From: a virus
IMG/VR virus record: IMGVR_UViG_3300044675_000918
Coordinates: 1 to 30,221 of that record
Length of the DNA: 30,221 nt
Direction: 5' to 3' (one strand)
Below are positions 16,334 to 25,585 of the stretch, in pieces. The translations under genes and the position numbers were made by a program. The notes under the pieces are model-generated. The model made no database searches, was not told the DNA's origin, and worked only from the letters and a program-made list of their open reading frames with translations. The stretch's first letter is position 1. The number at the start of each line of letters is the position of its first letter.

Positions 16334-19300
16334 TTATTCCAATCCCCCTAATTCTTCTATCTTCTACTTGCTTGATTGTTGACATTACTGCCTGTGCAAT
16401 TTCATTTGGATTAGCATCTGTTCTTGCATTAACTGTTAATGTATATGTATTATTATACACTGCTGCGCCAGTTGCATCACCATTATTAATCTTTTTGAGA
16501 TTATCTACCCCGTAAGAATCCACAGCATACTTGCTCATAATAAACTCTCCTGGGGTTAACATTGCTGGAACAATGTCTGTACCTCTAGCAAATCCTCCAG
16601 CAGCAAAATATTTTGGAACCATACCACCAGAAGACATAAGTCCGATTGCCTTAAGTTTGCTTAATACTCCTTGTGGGGTGGTCCTTGATGGCGGGACTAC
16701 TGCTGGCTTAAAGGTTGGTGCATTATTTTGTCCATAGTTAAAGTTAGATGGCGTTGGTTTATTTACTGCAGGTGGTTTCGCTGCAGGTGGTTTCGCTGCA
16801 GGTGGTTTCGCTGCAGGTGGTTTCGCTGCAGGAACTTTTGCTACTGTTGCTGTTGCTACTGCTGGTTTTGTTTCTGAGGCTGGGGCACCAACAACTTCTG
16901 CAGGTGTTGGTGGAGTGTATGCAGATCCAAGGATTGGATCATTTCCAACTGTTTGTTCAGCAGCAAAGGCTGCCTTTAAATCAGGAACAGTTGCAAGAGC
17001 AAGTTTCATTGACTCTATGAATTTGTTGCTATTTATCATAGCAAGATCTACTTCATTCTTAATCTTTTCCCAAGCATCTCTTGTATTTCCAAGAACAGTA
17101 AGGCCTGCAATATCTTTGTCTAGTTGTATTTGTCTTAAACGAACAAACTCTTGTGCTGGTTCAATTCTGTCTTCTTCAATTTGAAACACTTCATCTTGAA
17201 GAGTTTTAATTTCTTTTTCAAGTTCTTTTCTAGTTTTTGTTTTCCAGAGAGACTTGTCGGTACTGCCCATTTTGTCAACTCCAGTTACTCCATCTAATTC
17301 ATATTGTCTGGACTGCTCTATAGCATCCTTTTGCTTTGTAACCGCATCGGCTGCCTGTTGTGCTCGCATGTCTTGCGCTGCTCGTGCTGCTGCAGCGATG
17401 TCTCCAGATGTTAATGCTTCTGCAAGTGTTAGTTGACCCCTTTGCTGATTAGAAATAGCAGCATTGGCTTTTTCTACTTCATCAAGAGCCTTAATTCTTT
17501 CGTCATATTTGTCATTAATCTTTTGCTCTTGGTCTTCAATAGCCTTTAGTGCTGCTTCTTTGTCATCAACTTTATACTGAATTAATGCAATGTCTTCTTG
17601 TGCTTTTTTCATTACATCTTCTTGTGATTTTGTATCTAATTTAAATTTAATATTAAGGGCTGTTTCTTGAACATCAAAAGCCTCCATTGCATTGCCAAAC
17701 CCGTCATTAAACATATCTTGCATAAATTCAATAGTACCTTTTAACTGTTTAAGTCTTGTATCAAAATCAGTTATCAACTTGTTTAACTCAGCCTGTGCAG
17801 TCGCAATAACTTCTTTATCAGCACCTTTTTTAATTAAACTATTAACTTTTGATTGCTGAGTGCCAATTTCAGTTTCCATCAGGCTTAAGTTTTCATCAGA
17901 ATTAATTGCTCTTGCAGTTGAGGCACTATATTTCTTTCTAATTCTTGCCTCTTTAGTTCTATCTTTTTTGAATTGATCTATGTCTGTTCCTACTCCCTTA
18001 ACCGCTGCTGATCTAAGTTGTGCCTTAGTTAAAACATTATAATTCTTTGCTAAAGTAGCAACTGACTTTGAATTTTTTTCCATAGCAATTGCTTGAGCAA
18101 GTCCAGCGTTTTCAACCATTGCGTAAGCATCTGCAACTGGAACTCCTATAGAAGACAACTTGGCAAAGGCTATTGCTTGATCTTCAATCACGTTAGTTTC
18201 TGCTTCTGTCTTTGAATTAAAGTCTCCCATTGCTATAGAGTTTAACGCTTCTTGAATGTTTTTGGCATCCTTCTTTAAACCAATAATGTTATCCTTATTG
18301 TCAAACTCAAATAAAGACCTCTTCTTGCTTTCATACTCTTTTGGATCCATTCCAACTATAAGAGAAATGAGGTCTTCACTTCCACCTATCTTTCTTATAT
18401 CATTCTCTATACCGCTGAAAGCATCAAGGGTCTTCTTGCCTCCAAACAGGCCATCTAAAGCCTTACGAGAGGCACTCCAGCCCTCTGTGACCTTAATCTG
18501 GTTCTTACGTACATCCCTTAGTTTTTTGACTAGATCATCTAGGGGTGAGGACTGAACCTTACTTCCCCCGCCAGTTGGAGTTGTTCCTGTTGGAGCCTTT
18601 GTGTCTACAGCAACACCTTCAGTTACAGCCTTAAATCCTTGATCTTCTTTGTAGTGAGCAACTTGTGTTGCAATAGGAAGTGATGCATAATCTGCTCCAC
18701 CATATGCTTTTCCTTGAATCATTGTAGTTGGAGATTTTTGCCAATCAATAAAGTCTTGAGTTGCTACTATCTCTGGATCTGGAATATTAATTATAGACGC
18801 AATAGTCTGTGTGTAAGTCTTTTGCTGATCTTCTGTTAGAGTATTAAAGTATGCTTCATCAAAAGCAGCAGTGCCCTCAATGTTTGGAATAATGTTATAG
18901 ACAATTTCTGCAGTTAGGTCTTTGTTTCCTTCAATGCTGTCTAACATTGTGTTTAACTTTTCATATTGCTCTTTATTCTTTGGGTCTACATAGTAACTAA
19001 CCAGAACATCAGATGGAATAACTGCGTTAAGGTTGTTTAACTTAATCATATTTTTTGTAAAATCAAGAGCATCTGAATCTTTTTCAAATGCTTCAACCTT
19101 TGTAACAAACTTGGTCTGTACTGTCTTATTAACTACGCCTTTAGAATCAAGAATGTTTTGGGCTGCAACACCAATTGACTCAGAAGTTGCACCGCTAAAC
19201 TTAGTAATAATATTCATCATCTTTGGAGCAATATCTTTGTTGTCTGCTGCTAGACCTAAAAGACTTCTAAATACTGCTGGAGGTATATCTCCACTTGCCA

Positions 19301-22300
19301 TCTTTGCCTGAATTAAAAATTCTTGTCCGCTGTCAATAAGGCCATCTTTTCTTAGGTTTGCTGCTTGCTGATCAACAACATCTATATATGCTAACTGATT
19401 AGGATCGTCTTTATATTTTGCAGTAACAGCCTTTTTCATACCGCCCATCATTGCTTCTTGCATAGCGCCAGCGCCATTGTATTGTGTTACAACGTCTGCC
19501 TGTAGTTGTCCTTGTGCTGCTGTTAATTTATCTCTTTCACCAATATACTTAGTTTGCATTTCTTCTGCTTCATTAATTTTGCCTTGAAGTTTTAGTTGAT
19601 CAATTTTCTTTTGGTAGAACATATCAAATGAATCTAGCATTTGTTTGTTTTGTTCCATGGCGATCTTGGAATCTACTGCATAGGCTGCTCCAAGTGCTCC
19701 TGCTTGTTTTGCAAATCTTTTTGTTGCAAAATATCCTCCAATTGCTCCTGCTGCTGCGCCGATGCCACCACCAATAATGGCACCAACAGCGGTACCCAGA
19801 ATTGGAACTACGCTTCCTATGGCTGCCCCAAGTGCTGCTCCACCTAAAGCAGCGGCTCCAATTCCTGCTTTTTGAACAGTACTTTGTCCAGCAAGTTTTG
19901 TCATTGTTCCTGCGTTGTTTACATTTTTAGCACTTGCTTGCATTCTCTTACTATTTTCTGCAACCATATCAGTTCTTACCTTTAAAGGATTTTTTTCTAA
20001 GTCTTCTCCATTAGGTCCAAGCACTTTTTCCATTTGAGCAATTACTCTAATTCCCATAGACACATCTCCTGCTTGTCTTGCAGCATTCATTGCTAAACTT
20101 TTTGCTTGATTTATATCCATTGCGCCAGACATAACTGAAGTAGTTAACTGGCTTGACAAATCTCCAACTGCTTGCCCACCTTTTCCAGCAGCATTTTGTT
20201 CTGCAAGTCTTTTTGTTATTCCCTTGCCTTCTTCTGTTTGAACAAATGCTTCTCCATAAGTTGTTTTTCCAGTTGCTGAAGGGGTCATATTGAAAGAGTT
20301 TTTCCTCTTAAGATCCATCTGTTCTGACGCTGTTACTTTACCGCTGAACTTTGCTATAGCATTAACAGCAGAAGTAGATCCTCTAAATTTTTCATTTTCT
20401 TCTAAAACTTTATTTGCTGCTGCATCAAAGGCCATTCTTAAAGCAACAAATGATCCAACGGTTGCTGCCAAACCAACTGCAACTGCGCCCATAGGACTCT
20501 TTAACATTGGAAGAACCATAGAAAGACCCATCAAAGGCATCATAACTTTTTGTGAAATTTCTCCAACCTTGCCTGGTGCCATAGAACCAACCATCGCTGC
20601 GCCTGCTGCAACTCCAAGTCCACCAGCCATACCCATTCCACCCTTGCCTGCTGCTCTTGCTTGCTGTCTTTTACTTATCATTGATCCAGCCTTTAGTTTG
20701 GCTTTATCAAGTCTTGTTGGAGTAAAGTTTCCACTTGGCAATAGAGGGCCTTGCATTGGTCCTGCAGGTTGGCTCTGGAAAATCTTTTTTTGATATCCTA
20801 CAGAGTTGGCTAATTTAGTTCTTTTTTCTTCTTGACGACGCAAAGACTTTGCATCTGCATCCATTGGTCCAGTGCCGTATAGTTTAGTTCTTGATGCTGT
20901 TATCTTTGCTTGTGTTCTTGCTTCTTCTCTTTGACGCTTTTCCATTTGACGGCGTACAGATTTAGCGTCAGCATCTATTGATCCCCCGCCATAAAGGGCA
21001 GTTCTAGATGCTGCTGCTGCAGATTGAGATAGCGTTGTTCCAATTGTACTTCCAACTGTCTTTGCTTCTGCTATAGAGGACTTTGCTCCAGCAACTACTG
21101 CTCCCGCTGGGTCTACAAGTCTTTTTACTCCTCTTGGATAATTACGAGCAAGATCTTGTTCTGAAATATTAATATCTGGAGCATCTGCTTTTCCAACAAT
21201 TCTTCCTTTAGGACCTTGACGAACTGCCTTGACTACGCTCTTTGGAGCAAGTCTACTATCATCTGTTTTACCAGAAGTTGATTTTAAGTTTACAGTATTT
21301 GGTTCTGTAGGTATTGGCTTTATATTGCCATTTTTATCTTGAAGTACTTCATCTGGTTTTACCAAGATTGAACGGTGGAAGTGATAAACTTTTTTCCAAT
21401 CTGCTTCTAGGCCAGCCTGAAGTCTCTTATACATGTCCTCATAAACCTTTTTGGCTGGGTCTCCATCAGCAAGTTTAAAACCGTCTATAGTCTTTCTTAG
21501 TTTTGGAAGTGTTTTGTTGATCTCATCCTTTATTGTTTTTTCATATTGGTCTGCAGACTTAATTCCTTGAGGAATATCTGCTGTCGCATTTCCAAACCAG
21601 AATGGTGATGCATTTGCGTTTGCTCCTGGAACACCCTTCAAGTTGTGCATTGCAATTTCTTGCATAGATGGAAGCCCTGCGGAATAAGATCTTGTGCCAG
21701 ATGCCTTATCAAATACACCAGCAGCGCCAACATCTGCTATAACATTTCCTCCCAAGTTTCCTTTTTTAAGATCTTTGTCTGCACGAAGGCTTGACGCTAC
21801 TAGTTGTCTAAAATAATCTCTTTCGGTAAATGTCTTTGGCATTGTATTTGGATCAAACCTTGGATCAAACTTAGATTCTAAAACAATAACTTTTCTCTTT
21901 TTATTAACATCTGGCTCATCAATATCTGTAGGGTCAATCATTGTTGTGATTTTTTGTTTTGGCGCTACCAGTCCGTGAACATTTCTTGCAATCTCTGTTG
22001 CTCTTTTTTCTGCTATAGCATCTAACTCGCTTAGCATTGGTTTTACAAATACCTTTGAACCATCTGGCTTTGTGTATACTCCACCAATAGTAGACATAAA
22101 ATTGCTTCTTCCAGAACTTTGTGTTTCCTGCTTACCAAAGTTTGTTGGTTTCTTTGCCCCATAGGTAGTTTGAGATGCTTCAATTGCAACTGCTCTTAAT
22201 TTTTCTTTATGCTCCATTGCTTTTTCAAGATCAACTAATTCTGGAGCCTTTAAAGGAACTGATATTTTTGTTTTATCTTTTGATTTTGCGCCTTGAGAAA

Positions 22301-25205
22301 ACTTAGGAGTTGTTCCCGATCCAAGTCTATTCATGTTTACAGTTGTTGGCTCTTTAATTTCAAACCCATCATAGATGCCTGGATTAAGTGTTACAGTTCC
22401 AGAGGATGTTACTGTTTTCCCTTGGCTTTCTGAAAACCTAGTCTTAATTTCATATCCTGCAATATAAGGTTTTCCAGTTGCTGGATTTATTGTTGATGCT
22501 GCTTTGTCAAGTATTGCCTTACTTGTTTCTGGAGTTGTTCCTAGTCCTTGCCCCATATTAAATCTAACATCTGCTGCATATAGTTGTCTAGACTTTATAT
22601 ATCCTGGATCATTTGGGCTTATTCTTTTTGGAAGTTCCTTTTCATATAAATGTTTCAGTAGGTCATCATTAACCATTTTTGAAGGAGATTCTCTAACTAA
22701 CTTTAAAAGTTCTCTGTCTAGTGCTTCTGCTTGTACAGGAGACATTCCAGATGGATGCCATTTTGATGGACCATTTTTTAGCCATTCGTCTATAAATGCT
22801 TGTTTAGGAATTCCTTGTCCGTACATTTTTTTATTGATCTCAAGAGGGAAATCAAACATCAATCCATGCTTTACGGTTGTTACTGCTGGCAAACCTTGTG
22901 ACAAAAGAACCTGTTGCATTGTTATAAGTTTTAGTCTTTGATTCTCACTCATTTCTGGATGAGCCTTGAGTATGTCTGAAATTAATTTAGGTTCGCTTTT
23001 ACCTCCTACGTGAGTTTCACTCATTGCAACAGGTTGAGCGTTTGTTGTACCTCCATTAAATCCTTGTACCGTTCCACCTGCAACCATATGAGCAATGAAA
23101 GGTCTATTCGCTGGATCTTGTGCAGCCTCTGCTGGAATTACTGCTTCTCCAGGAGTAAGTACTGATGGAACAGTATCTTTATTTCCAGTTCCTGGAACTC
23201 TTGTTGTTCCAGTAGAATATTTAAGTTTAGGCATTCTTTTACCAGCAGGTGGGCCAGTAAATCCTGCCTGTGCTGCAATGGCTCTTCTATATGCATTTGC
23301 CAACATGTTAACTGCTGTGGTTTCAGATGTAAAGGTTTGCTTAAGTTTAGTGTGAACTTGATCAAGAGATGCTGCTACTGCTGAGGCTTCTAGTTGTTCT
23401 TTAGTTAAATAGTTTGTTTGCTCGCCTAAAACTTTACTAGCGTTTCCTGTTCTGTTGTACATAGACTTCATCCCTGCAAACATTTTAATTATGTTAGCAA
23501 CAGCGTTTGCAATCAGACCAAATGTCATAAGTAGAACTGGACCTATTCCTGCAACTGCAACAGTAAAGATTGTTAAGAATTTTTTACTACCGTCTCCTAG
23601 ACCATTAAATTTTTCAAGAATCTTTCCAACAAACTCAACAATAGGTGTTAGTGCTTTTAAGAACTGTTCTCCAACTGGAGCAATAGCCAACTTAAGATCT
23701 TCCATTGACTTTTTAAATTTATAAGTTGTTGTATTTTGAATCTTATCTAATTCTCGCTGTGACAAGATTGCAAGTTCTTCTGTGGTTGCTTGTGTTAGTT
23801 GAAGAACTCTGTTTGCTTGCGTACCCTGGGCTACTACGTTTTGAAATAATGTAGAAAGTCTTGAGAACTGAAACTTACCAAACAGTTGCTCAATAGCACG
23901 AGCACGGTTAAGGGGATCAAGAGTGTCTAGTGCCTGTGCAAATCCAACAACAGTTGCTTTGATGTCACCCTTATTGGACTCAACAATTCCTCGAATGTTT
24001 ACACCAAGGTCTCCAAGAAATGCACTGGCTTTTGCAGAAGGATTAATTAATGAAGCAAGACCAGACTTAAGTGCGTTAGCGCCTTCTGATGCATTGATTC
24101 CACCTTCTTTCATTGCTGTAAGGAAGAATGCTAAATCTTCTACATCTCCACCAAGTTGTTGAATAACTGGTCCAGCCTTTGGAATTGCTATGGTCAAGTC
24201 TTCAATTGATACAACGGTCTGGTTTTCAACTGCGTTAAGGAAGTCAATCTTTTTAGCAAGATCTTCTGTTGCTACTCCAAATGCATTAGTTACTGATATT
24301 GTTGTTTCTAATGCTTGTTCTTGTTCTACTCCACCAAGAACAGCAAGTCTTGTTGCTTGTGCAACTTGAGCCATAAGGGCTGCGCCCTGTTTACCCATTG
24401 CTGCTGCATCTGCAGCCATTTTCATTGTATCTTCTATTGCAACGCCGTACTTAGTATATTCTTTTGCAAGACTTTGAATCTGCTTAATCATTGCATCGGT
24501 TTCTTCTGTAGATGTAAACATTTCTCCGTATACACGCTTAAATCTAATTGCCTGCTCTTCAAGTTTCATGAATGTCTTAGAAGCAGTTACTCCAAGCATT
24601 GTCAGTGGAACTGTAAAACCAACCATCAACTGGCGACCTGCCCACTGAGTATTCTTACCAAAATTTAGAAGGTTGGTTGATCCTTGTTTTAATAATTGAT
24701 TGAGTAGTTGCTGTCTTTGTGCAGCAATGGCAGTTTGTGTGCCAAGATTTTTCATGTCAAGAGTTAGAGGTCTTACTGCAATTGACTGTAGGGCTCCGTT
24801 GGCCCCTCGACCCATCTTAATATATTGGGTCTGTAGATCCTTTACACGCTCTCGTGCAACTTTATTTAATGTGTCAAACTCAGATCTAAATAGTCTACCA
24901 AAAGTTTTTGTTGCAGCGCCAGTGTATCTAAAGTATTCTCTTGAGGTTAACTTATTTCTTTCTAAGGCATCAGTAAAAGACTCTGTACTCGATGTTACTG
25001 TTCGCATTGATGCTTGGAATTGTCCAGTAGCATTTATGCTGTTCATCAAGTTTTGTGCTTGATTTGCTGCCACTGCTGATGCTGCAGTGCCAGACTTTGC
25101 CATCTGTGTATGGAAGGCTGATATTTGACGTTGTAGAAGTTTTAGACTTGCTAAAGCATCGGACGTATCAATATTTACATGAATATTGGATTCTACATCA
25201 GCCAT
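16323..25205 (-). CDS. Tail tape measure protein, 2960 aa, with large accessory region
   Basis: It sets tail length and is threaded through the tube. Residues about 160-505 form a TP901-type tape measure core (TMLGVTASKTFMKLEEQAIR, TTISVTNAFGVATEDLAKKI, KAGPVIQQLGGDVEDLAFFL). Hydrophobic stretches lie at 545-575, 1525-1590 and 1779-1825, the last a glycine-rich zipper. Coiled-coil rich segments span about 2420-2720. Two TPGE motifs occur: VPSVLTPGEAVIPAEAA (679-695) and VPAMLTPGEFIM (2879-2890), the second in the usual C-terminal place. Between about 730 and 1480 lies a region unlike tape measures, including a kinase-like stretch (1036-1290). At roughly 1.5 angstroms per residue the whole chain would span about 440 nm. 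ATG 25205 has GAGGTG about 7 nt upstream. An alternative ATG at 25209 is out of frame. No muralytic domain was recognised. Confidence 0.95.
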   Translation of the reverse strand: MADVESNIHVNIDTSDALASLKLLQRQISAFHTQMAKSGTAASAVAANQAQNLMNSINATGQFQASMRTVTSSTESFTDALERNKLTSREYFRYTGAATKTFGRLFRSEFDTLNKVARERVKDLQTQYIKMGRGANGALQSIAVRPLTLDMKNLGTQTAIAAQRQQLLNQLLKQGSTNLLNFGKNTQWAGRQLMVGFTVPLTMLGVTASKTFMKLEEQAIRFKRVYGEMFTSTEETDAMIKQIQSLAKEYTKYGVAIEDTMKMAADAAAMGKQGAALMAQVAQATRLAVLGGVEQEQALETTISVTNAFGVATEDLAKKIDFLNAVENQTVVSIEDLTIAIPKAGPVIQQLGGDVEDLAFFLTAMKEGGINASEGANALKSGLASLINPSAKASAFLGDLGVNIRGIVESNKGDIKATVVGFAQALDTLDPLNRARAIEQLFGKFQFSRLSTLFQNVVAQGTQANRVLQLTQATTEELAILSQRELDKIQNTTTYKFKKSMEDLKLAIAPVGEQFLKALTPIVEFVGKILEKFNGLGDGSKKFLTIFTVAVAGIGPVLLMTFGLIANAVANIIKMFAGMKSMYNRTGNASKVLGEQTNYLTKEQLEASAVAASLDQVHTKLKQTFTSETTAVNMLANAYRRAIAAQAGFTGPPAGKRMPKLKYSTGTTRVPGTGNKDTVPSVLTPGEAVIPAEAAQDPANRPFIAHMVAGGTVQGFNGGTTNAQPVAMSETHVGGKSEPKLISDILKAHPEMSENQRLKLITMQQVLLSQGLPAVTTVKHGLMFDFPLEINKKMYGQGIPKQAFIDEWLKNGPSKWHPSGMSPVQAEALDRELLKLVRESPSKMVNDDLLKHLYEKELPKRISPNDPGYIKSRQLYAADVRFNMGQGLGTTPETSKAILDKAASTINPATGKPYIAGYEIKTRFSESQGKTVTSSGTVTLNPGIYDGFEIKEPTTVNMNRLGSGTTPKFSQGAKSKDKTKISVPLKAPELVDLEKAMEHKEKLRAVAIEASQTTYGAKKPTNFGKQETQSSGRSNFMSTIGGVYTKPDGSKVFVKPMLSELDAIAEKRATEIARNVHGLVAPKQKITTMIDPTDIDEPDVNKKRKVIVLESKFDPRFDPNTMPKTFTERDYFRQLVASSLRADKDLKKGNLGGNVIADVGAAGVFDKASGTRSYSAGLPSMQEIAMHNLKGVPGANANASPFWFGNATADIPQGIKSADQYEKTIKDEINKTLPKLRKTIDGFKLADGDPAKKVYEDMYKRLQAGLEADWKKVYHFHRSILVKPDEVLQDKNGNIKPIPTEPNTVNLKSTSGKTDDSRLAPKSVVKAVRQGPKGRIVGKADAPDINISEQDLARNYPRGVKRLVDPAGAVVAGAKSSIAEAKTVGSTIGTTLSQSAAAASRTALYGGGSIDADAKSVRRQMEKRQREEARTQAKITASRTKLYGTGPMDADAKSLRRQEEKRTKLANSVGYQKKIFQSQPAGPMQGPLLPSGNFTPTRLDKAKLKAGSMISKRQQARAAGKGGMGMAGGLGVAAGAAMVGSMAPGKVGEISQKVMMPLMGLSMVLPMLKSPMGAVAVGLAATVGSFVALRMAFDAAANKVLEENEKFRGSTSAVNAIAKFSGKVTASEQMDLKRKNSFNMTPSATGKTTYGEAFVQTEEGKGITKRLAEQNAAGKGGQAVGDLSSQLTTSVMSGAMDINQAKSLAMNAARQAGDVSMGIRVIAQMEKVLGPNGEDLEKNPLKVRTDMVAENSKRMQASAKNVNNAGTMTKLAGQSTVQKAGIGAAALGGAALGAAIGSVVPILGTAVGAIIGGGIGAAAGAIGGYFATKRFAKQAGALGAAYAVDSKIAMEQNKQMLDSFDMFYQKKIDQLKLQGKINEAEEMQTKYIGERDKLTAAQGQLQADVVTQYNGAGAMQEAMMGGMKKAVTAKYKDDPNQLAYIDVVDQQAANLRKDGLIDSGQEFLIQAKMASGDIPPAVFRSLLGLAADNKDIAPKMMNIITKFSGATSESIGVAAQNILDSKGVVNKTVQTKFVTKVEAFEKDSDALDFTKNMIKLNNLNAVIPSDVLVSYYVDPKNKEQYEKLNTMLDSIEGNKDLTAEIVYNIIPNIEGTAAFDEAYFNTLTEDQQKTYTQTIASIINIPDPEIVATQDFIDWQKSPTTMIQGKAYGGADYASLPIATQVAHYKEDQGFKAVTEGVAVDTKAPTGTTPTGGGSKVQSSPLDDLVKKLRDVRKNQIKVTEGWSASRKALDGLFGGKKTLDAFSGIENDIRKIGGSEDLISLIVGMDPKEYESKKRSLFEFDNKDNIIGLKKDAKNIQEALNSIAMGDFNSKTEAETNVIEDQAIAFAKLSSIGVPVADAYAMVENAGLAQAIAMEKNSKSVATLAKNYNVLTKAQLRSAAVKGVGTDIDQFKKDRTKEARIRKKYSASTARAINSDENLSLMETEIGTQQSKVNSLIKKGADKEVIATAQAELNKLITDFDTRLKQLKGTIEFMQDMFNDGFGNAMEAFDVQETALNIKFKLDTKSQEDVMKKAQEDIALIQYKVDDKEAALKAIEDQEQKINDKYDERIKALDEVEKANAAISNQQRGQLTLAEALTSGDIAAAARAAQDMRAQQAADAVTKQKDAIEQSRQYELDGVTGVDKMGSTDKSLWKTKTRKELEKEIKTLQDEVFQIEEDRIEPAQEFVRLRQIQLDKDIAGLTVLGNTRDAWEKIKNEVDLAMINSNKFIESMKLALATVPDLKAAFAAEQTVGNDPILGSAYTPPTPAEVVGAPASETKPAVATATVAKVPAAKPPAAKPPAAKPPAAKPPAVNKPTPSNFNYGQNNAPTFKPAVVPPSRTTPQGVLSKLKAIGLMSSGGMVPKYFAAGGFARGTDIVPAMLTPGEFIMSKYAVDSYGVDNLKKINNGDATGAAVYNNTYTLTVNARTDANPNEIAQAVMSTIKQVEDRRIRGIGINAR
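16768..16830 (-). repeat. 15-bp tandem repeat encoding PAAKP units
   Basis: Just over four perfect copies of a 15-bp unit (plus strand GCAGGTGGTTTCGCT) encode Pro-Ala-Ala-Lys-Pro repeats at about residues 2792-2812 of the tape measure protein. They sit in a longer Pro/Ala/Lys/Val-rich linker just before the C-terminal TPGE region. Perfect identity implies recent expansion by slippage or selection against drift. The repeat probably forms an extended flexible spacer. Confidence 0.9.
20820..21008 (-). repeat. Duplicated ~25-residue module in the tape measure protein
   Basis: Residues about 1400-1424 and 1438-1462 share the pattern SRTxLYGxGxxDADAKSxRR followed by QxEKR. The two copies are 38 residues apart and are separated by a charged helix. 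Both are basic and end in short helices. They mark the end of the accessory region, just before the tape measure resumes. Their role is unknown. Confidence 0.75.
21336..22100 (-). other. Kinase-like domain embedded in the tape measure protein (tentative)
   Basis: Residues about 1036-1290 show an order of motifs like the HipA / type II PI4K / protein-kinase superfamily. There is a glycine-containing hairpin STIGGVYTKPDGSKVFVKP with Lys1055, a helix LSELDAIAEKRATEIARNVH with Glu1066, and GLVAPKQKITTMI as the following strand. A hinge-like strand KRKVIVLESKF comes next, then a catalytic-loop-like RADKDLKKGN (Asp1145, Asn1150) and an acidic strand end at IADVG (Asp1158) or GVFD (Asp1166). The segment after that is helical. 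The Asn1150-to-Asp1158 spacing is tight for a kinase hairpin, so Asp1166 is the better metal-ligand candidate. This is pattern recognition by eye. A different fold remains possible. Confidence 0.4.
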
Positions 25206-25223
25206 CCATTAACACCTCTTTAT

Positions 25224-25550
25224 TTAGTTATTTGCAAGGTTGCCAAGTAGTGATGCGTCAGAAAGTTTAATTCCTGATGCCTCTTCGACAATCTTGTATA
25301 CTGTTGGAAGGTCTAGGTTTTCTTCTAGGGCTTCCTTGTCTTCTGCCAATTCTGGCTTGTATTGTTTCATTGCGATTTGAACACAGTCCATAAGTAAGTC
25401 CATAGACTTTTCGTTATCATCTGCAACTTTTGCAATGTCTTCAAACTTCTTCATAAACGGACGAAGTAGTGAAATTTTAAGTGGTCTGACCTTGATCTTA
25501 GTACCATCAATTAGTGTTACGGTCTTCTCTTCTGTTGTGGCAGTTGCCAT
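25224..25550 (-). CDS. Tail assembly chaperone, short paralog (G-like)
   Basis: This 108-aa protein lies between the long chaperone and the tape measure gene, the classic place for tail assembly chaperones that hold the tape measure while the tube forms. The body (IKVRPLKISLLRPFMKKFED, DLLMDCVQIAMKQYKPELAE, ENLDLPTVYKIVEEASGIKL) aligns closely with residues 1-95 of the neighbouring long protein, so the two genes are paralogs. It ends soon after the shared part and has no T-like extension. AAGGAGG lies before ATG 25550 at good spacing. An extended -10 is 27 nt upstream of the start, so the gene may have its own promoter. Confidence 0.82.
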   Translation of the reverse strand: MATATTEEKTVTLIDGTKIKVRPLKISLLRPFMKKFEDIAKVADDNEKSMDLLMDCVQIAMKQYKPELAEDKEALEENLDLPTVYKIVEEASGIKLSDASLLGNLANN

Positions 25551-25576
25551 TTAGTCCTCCTTATAAGGTTTAGTCA

Positions 25577-25585
25577 ATTATACCA
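25577..25585 (-). promoter_or_regulatory. Extended -10 promoter element before the short chaperone
   Basis: TGGTATAAT on the minus strand lies between the stop of the long chaperone (25606) and the start of the short one (25550). The leader would be about 20 nt and contains AAGGAGG. The element is followed by TG, as at 8930-8938. No clear -35 was seen. It could provide extra transcript for the short chaperone and tape measure. Confidence 0.5.

Noticed and set aside
16768-16830. Tandem repeat considered as a CRISPR or phage origin iteron
   Set aside because: The units are directly adjacent with no spacers, 15 bp long, in frame, and encode a Pro/Ala/Lys linker.
20290-20793. Plus-strand open frame of 167 codons
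   Set aside because: It is antisense to the Ala/Gly-rich part of the tape measure gene, whose codon use keeps the opposite frame open. No independent evidence of coding.
22504-22941. Plus-strand open frame of 145 codons
   Set aside because: Antisense shadow of the tape measure gene with Ser/Cys/Phe-rich content and no start signal.
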